DNA from: an uncultured Oscillospiraceae bacterium
GTDB lineage: Bacteria; Bacillota; Clostridia; Oscillospirales; Ruminococcaceae
Direction of reading: 5' to 3'
DNA length: 64,000 bases
Assembly: GCA_934539585.1 (NCBI GenBank)
Contig: CAKTCT010000010.1
Coordinates: 13,565 to 77,564 of the forward strand
Shown: positions 60,566 to 64,000 of the stretch, in pieces
Layout: each line of letters begins with the position of its first letter
Numbering within the stretch: position 1 is the first letter of the stretch
Notes under the pieces: generated by a model
Told to the model about the DNA's origin: nothing
Database searches by the model: none
Seen by the model: the letters and a program-made list of their open reading frames with translations, nothing else
Translations under genes and position numbers: made by a program

Positions 60566-61520
60566 TGCCCTAAATCCCCGTCCGTCATTCAGACCCGCCT
60601 ACCGTCAGGCACCACCCCAGCCCTATCCACTATCCAAGCCCCGCCTTTCAGACTCCCCGCTGTCCAACCCAATCCACTGTACAGCCCACCCTCCATCCAG
60701 ATTCACCGTCACCGGCCTACCACCATTCGGCCCCATCCTCCATTTATTCCCACCAGCCGTCCGGTTTTTCGCCGCAAATCGAATCCCACCCACTGCCTGG
60801 CCCGCCCCCATTTCAGCCCGGCTTACCATCCGGAATTCCGCCCTCCGTCCGTCAATCATTCCCCATAACAACCCTACCCGCTTCCCCCTCGCGTCAGCCC
60901 TTGTACATCTCTCCGCCCCCGGCCTGCCGGCCCTCCCACCCAATTCCGCAGCCAACTCCCCAAATTTCCGCCCCCGGAGCCCTCATTATCCCCCCCGCCC
61001 CTACGTCCATCGGCTAACCCCCGGCCAGCCATCCCACCAAGTTTCCGCCCCGAGACAGCCTTGCATTAGAGCACACTGCCACCCCGGCTCCCCCGTAATC
61101 CCTTCCACACCCTTCCCGCAGCCAACACCTAAATCTCCCGTCCGGAGCCCTTTATATATCCCCGCCCGCCGCCTGCATCCCTCCGCTGACCGCCCTGGTC
61201 AACCATCCCACCAACTTCCCACTCCTATCCCCACCACTCGGGCCCCACCGCCCGTCCCTGCCGTCTCTCGAATCCCGCAGTCCCCGTTTCCCCTCCTGCA
61301 ACCCCCTTCCAAATTTCGCTCACTGGACCGCCCGCCCAATCCTAGCCGCCATTCAGCCCGTAATTGCCCAAAAATCCCGCCATTCCTATCCCTCACCCCA
61401 CACTCCACACCCCCTTCCCCAAAATCCTCCCGGAGCCGCCACCTACCGCCGCCCACCTGCCCTACGATTCCACCCCCAACCGGCCCCAAAATCCGCCAAA
61501 ATCCAATAATATCCGTATAA
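60566..61520. other. C-rich, G-poor non-coding segment
   Basis: About 955 bp lie between the thioesterase terminator and the metallophosphoesterase promoter without a believable gene. The plus strand is extremely rich in C and poor in G: 34 C against 4 G in 61381-61440, and 31 C against 8 G in 60601-60660. Minus-strand open frames here are Gly/Arg-rich by-products of this skew and lack ribosome binding sites. The composition would make an unstructured, C-rich RNA, like a Rho-loading region, if transcribed rightwards. Confidence 0.85.
60935..61225. repeat. Degenerate repeat of about 170 bp within the C-rich segment
   Basis: Three landmarks recur in the same order: CCGCAGCCAAC at 60946 and 61116, GGAGCCCT at 60976 and 61144, and CCATCCCACCAA at 61029 and 61203. 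Offsets of 170, 168 and 174 bp show a diverged tandem duplication with small indels. Confidence 0.75.
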
Positions 61521-61558
61521 TTGGCGACACATTATACTATAAGTAAACATACTCCCCC

Positions 61559-61587
61559 TTGTAAATCCCCCGAAGATATGGTACACT
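61559..61587 (+). promoter_or_regulatory. Candidate promoter of the metallophosphoesterase gene
   Basis: TTGTAA (61559-61564) and TACACT (61582-61587) are 17 bp apart, 32 bp before the GTG start. The -35 is the same hexamer as at dnaA. Confidence 0.6.
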
Positions 61588-61619
61588 GGAAAAAAACGAC
61601 CAAACAGGAGGACTTCCCA

Positions 61620-63443
61620 GTGCCCAGCAGAACCACCAGCCCCCGGATCATTCTGGCGGCCCTTCTTTTCATCGGAATCCTGATCCTATTCCCCCAGAGA
61701 GCCCTTGCCGCCTCCAGCACCCTGGAAGCCCCGGAGGTCCTGGCCCCGGGCCGGAGCTTCTCCGTGGAGTACACCGGCGCCGTCTCCAAAAGCTGGCTGG
61801 GGGTCTACCCCGCCGGAGCGGAGCTCACGGACCCCCTCCTCCGCATCGACCTGGACGGCCAGGAGTCCGGCACGGCGGAGATCGCCGCCCTCCCCGCCGG
61901 GGAGTACCAGCTGGCCCTCTACCGCTTCGGCGGGACCCCCGCGGCCACCTGCTCGCTGACGGTGACGGACAGCCCCGTCTATCTGGACCGGACCTCTTAT
62001 GAAGAAGGCGGCCGGGCTTTTGCCGCAGTCCAACCCGGCACCTGCGATGACAACGCCTGGATCGGCATTTACGCCGCAGACGCCGTCCCCGGAACGGACC
62101 CTTGGATAACCTGGACCGCACCCTGTGATACCCCAACGGACCTGGATTCTCCCCGGGAGGGCACGCCCTTTTCCAAGCTCCCCATCGGCGAGTACCAGCT
62201 GATCCTGTTCCCCCAGGGCGGCTATACCCCCGGCGCGTCCTTCCCCTTCACCGTGGTCCGGAACCCCCGGGACCGCCTGACCTTCACCCCGTCCCAGACC
62301 GCCGTCCAGGGCAGCATGGAGGGCACGCTGACTATTACTGCCGGTATAAAACAACCTGAATACTACTGGATTTACTGGGCCGACAACCAGGGAATCCTGG
62401 AAAACTACACCGAAATCGGCAAAATCCCCTCCAACGGGGAAGCCCCGCTGCGGTTTGCCATGCCCAGCCATATCACCCCTCCGGCGGAGGCCACCCGGAT
62501 CGTCCTCCGGGCCGGCACGGCCAAATCCCCCCGGAGCAGCCAGCTCCTGGCCGAGGCTGCCATTCCCCCCTCCTGCCGGATCCAGCAGGAGCCGGAGTCC
62601 TCCTTCGTGGTCCTCTCCGACATCCATATCAGCCAGAACAGCCAGTACATCAACAACCGCAACTACGTCCGGGCCATCCAGGACGTGATCCAGAACATGC
62701 CCGGCATCCAGGCGGTGGTTTACAGCGGCGACGTGACCCATAACGGCAAGGCCAAGGAGTACGCCGTCCTGGCCCGGCTTCTGCGGCAGTACGGCGGCAG
62801 GCTCCCGGCCCAATACCTGATTCCCGGCAACCACGACGTGGCCCTGAACGAAAAGGACTGGGCGGAGCAGATCGGCTACTTCCTGGAGTACACCGGCATG
62901 CCCGGCACCTCCTACCGCTTCGCCATCGGCGGCAAAACGGCCCTGTGCTTGGGCTCCGGGGCGGAGGTCCCCGCCGGGGACATGGACTCCGTTTCCTTCA
63001 GCGCCCAGCAGCTGGAGTGGCTGGCGGCCCAGCTGGCGGACGCCGCCCAATCGGATCCGGAGAGCCCCATCTTCGTCTTTCTCCATCAGCCCTTGCAGAA
63101 CACCCTTACCGGCACGGAGACCAGCGCCATTCTGGAAAACGATGCCCTCCGGGCCATTCTGAACCAATACCCCCAGGCGGTGGTCTTTTCGGGCCACAGC
63201 CACGCCGCCCTGAACAGCGAGAAGCCGGTTTACGACGGCAGCGGCTTCGGGGCCAGCATGGTCCATAGCGGCAGCGTCAGCGCCCTGTGGGATTTCAGCC
63301 TGTCCGGGACCGGCAAAGCCAAGTCCGGCAGCCAGGGGATTCTGGTGGAGGTCTCCGCCTCCTGCATCCGCATCCGCAGCCGGAATTTCCAAACCGGCAA
63401 ATGGATGGGAGACGCCGAGAGAGTTCTCTGGTTCGTCCACTGA
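61620..63443 (+). CDS. Secreted calcineurin-like metallophosphoesterase
   Basis: This 607-residue exported protein has a signal peptide at about 8-30 ending ALA. Two similar beta domains follow, carrying KSWLGVYPAGAE and NAWIGIYAADAVPG, then a third linker domain. The phosphoesterase has the metal motifs VVLSDIHIS, VYSGDVTHNGKAKEY, IPGNHDVALN, FLHQPLQ and FSGHSHAAL in order. The start is the GTG at 61620, with AGGAGG 8 bases upstream; an open frame from 61521 lacks a start signal. There is no LPXTG or membrane anchor. The substrate could be an extracellular nucleotide or phosphoester. Confidence 0.9.
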   Translation: MPSRTTSPRIILAALLFIGILILFPQRALAASSTLEAPEVLAPGRSFSVEYTGAVSKSWLGVYPAGAELTDPLLRIDLDGQESGTAEIAALPAGEYQLALYRFGGTPAATCSLTVTDSPVYLDRTSYEEGGRAFAAVQPGTCDDNAWIGIYAADAVPGTDPWITWTAPCDTPTDLDSPREGTPFSKLPIGEYQLILFPQGGYTPGASFPFTVVRNPRDRLTFTPSQTAVQGSMEGTLTITAGIKQPEYYWIYWADNQGILENYTEIGKIPSNGEAPLRFAMPSHITPPAEATRIVLRAGTAKSPRSSQLLAEAAIPPSCRIQQEPESSFVVLSDIHISQNSQYINNRNYVRAIQDVIQNMPGIQAVVYSGDVTHNGKAKEYAVLARLLRQYGGRLPAQYLIPGNHDVALNEKDWAEQIGYFLEYTGMPGTSYRFAIGGKTALCLGSGAEVPAGDMDSVSFSAQQLEWLAAQLADAAQSDPESPIFVFLHQPLQNTLTGTETSAILENDALRAILNQYPQAVVFSGHSHAALNSEKPVYDGSGFGASMVHSGSVSALWDFSLSGTGKAKSGSQGILVEVSASCIRIRSRNFQTGKWMGDAERVLWFVH

Positions 63444-63450
63444 CGAAAAG

Positions 63451-63476
63451 CCGCACTGCGCGGAGCGGCAGTGCGG
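63451..63476 (+). other. Hairpin after the metallophosphoesterase gene
   Basis: A perfect 9-bp stem (CCGCACTGC/GCAGTGCGG) with an 8-nt loop lies 7 bp after the stop and has no T tract. It probably protects or processes the mRNA 3' end rather than terminating strongly. Confidence 0.6.
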
Positions 63477-63510
63477 TTAGCAGAATGGTATCACGTCAGG
63501 CCGCCCGCAT

Positions 63511-63784
63511 TATTGCTCCGCAATAGAAAGCCCGCAATATCGCTTCGCGAAATTGCTTGGCCTTTTCCTTCGCGGGCAACGCCCGCAATTTCCTTCGGAA
63601 ACCGGAAAACGCCTGGGTGAGTACGCTGATTGTACTTGGTCAGGCCGACGCCTGCCCCGCAATGTTGCTACGCAACAAAGCTCTGGCCTTTTCCTTCGCG
63701 GACATCGTCCGCGATTTCCTTCGGAAACCGGAAAACGCCTGGGTGAGTACGCTGATCGTACTTGGTCAGGCCGCCGCCTGCCCC
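63511..63784. repeat. Array of short hairpins including a 126-bp direct repeat
   Basis: At least ten compact inverted repeats with 3-7 nt loops follow one another: 63511-63525, 63534-63556, 63572-63586, 63589-63601, 63620-63636, 63641-63654, 63664-63676, 63698-63712, 63715-63727, 63746-63762 and 63767-63780. The part 63558-63658 is repeated at 63684-63784 with a 126-bp period. The repeat keeps pairing in GCGGGC/GCCCGC against GCGGAC/GTCCGC, a compensatory change. No protein is likely. Confidence 0.85.
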
Positions 63785-63942
63785 CAAAGCCCATCGTGAG
63801 GACGATACCGTTCGAAAGTGGTGTGCGGATGCCTACTGTCCACACACCAATTGCGGCGGCCGTGTCCACCGCGGGGTAGTATTGGGGCTCTCCGGAGTCC
63901 CAGGCGCGACTTTAGGGGGTCTCGGGGGGCGGGAGCCTTTTT
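63785..63942. other. Unassigned segment ending in a terminator-like T run
   Basis: I recognise no gene here. A GGCTC (63886-63890) can pair with GAGCC (63933-63937), followed by TTTTT (63938-63942), enclosing a G-rich stretch. Short open frames on both strands (minus 63766-63984 and plus 63762-63944) lack ribosome binding sites. It could be a structured RNA or repeat-element end. Confidence 0.4.
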
Positions 63943-63948
63943 AATCAA

Positions 63949-64000
63949 GCATTTTTCATCACTTGTGATGGAAAATGCTAGCAAAGTCGCTTTGCGACTT
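63949..64000. repeat. Two further hairpins at the right edge
   Basis: A 14-bp stem (63949-63962 with 63965-63978, one mismatch-type G-T pair, 2-nt turn) is followed by AAGTCGC/GCGACTT (63984-63990 with 63994-64000). They continue the style of the hairpin array to its left and may extend beyond the window. Confidence 0.7.

Noticed and set aside
61199..61489. Minus-strand Gly-rich frame of 96 codons in the C-rich segment
   Set aside because: The Gly/Arg bias simply reflects G-rich codons. There is no ribosome binding site and no domain.

Overview
The window is the replication-origin region of a GC-rich Clostridia chromosome, probably an Oscillospiraceae-like gut anaerobe. The evidence is the gene order read leftwards from about 48 kb (dnaA, dnaN, yaaA, recF, remB, gyrB, gyrA) and rightwards (rpmH, rnpA, yidD, yidC, jag, mnmE, mnmG, rsmG, noc, parA, parB, serS), together with Shine-Dalgarno sequences, sigma-A type promoters, LPXTG surface proteins and LplA/B/C-type sugar importers. 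No rRNA, CRISPR array, prophage or insertion sequence was seen.

Layout. 0-3.6 kb: a tRNA-Met/tRNA-Glu operon, a hypothetical protein, rsmA, a polysaccharide deacetylase and an AraC regulator, all on the minus strand. 3.8-6.6 kb: a small sugar operon (isomerase/epimerase, Gfo/Idh/MocA oxidoreductase, isomerase/epimerase). 6.8-10.9 kb, minus: a GH109-like Gfo/Idh enzyme followed by two tandem relics of its own 3' end, a class II ketose-bisphosphate aldolase, an AgaS-like SIS protein and a HAD protein. 11-14.2 kb: a soluble and a membrane-anchored AraC regulator. 14.3-27.2 kb: one long operon with a solute-binding lipoprotein, two permeases, a NagA-type deacetylase, a ROK kinase, a MazG-like protein, two GH123/DUF4091 proteins, deoC, udp, a YczE-like membrane protein and deoB. 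27.3-37.8 kb: an XRE regulator, possibly truncated, and a pilus island (signal peptidase I, 1570-residue surface adhesin, major pilin, class C sortase, second pilin, second sortase). 37.9-48.2 kb: gyrA to dnaA with oriC. 48.4-60.5 kb: rpmH to serS plus an acyl-ACP thioesterase. 60.6-61.5 kb: a strikingly C-rich, G-poor non-coding stretch. 61.6-63.4 kb: a secreted metallophosphoesterase. 63.5-64 kb: an array of small hairpins.

How the genes work together. The loci at 7-11 kb and 14-24 kb together look like an intracellular N-acetylgalactosamine (or related N-acetylhexosamine) pathway. An ABC importer brings in short glycans, GH109-like and GH123-like enzymes release the sugar, a ROK kinase phosphorylates it, a NagA-type enzyme deacetylates it, an AgaS-like SIS protein deaminates/isomerises it, and a tagatose/fructose-bisphosphate aldolase cleaves the product. 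A tagatose-6-phosphate kinase and the importer ATPase are not in the window. Nucleoside salvage genes share the same operon. The long operon and the 3.8-6.6 kb operon are transcribed towards the origin (head-on to replication), whereas the core genes and the pilus island are co-directional.

The main points for a second look are: an oriC unwinding module with DnaA-trio repeats; three parS sites, two of them built into terminator-like structures after noc; GH109-gene relics whose differences are almost all synonymous; a degenerate CHAP-like domain and six Cys/His knuckles in the giant adhesin; the C-rich segment; and hairpin repeats with compensatory base changes.
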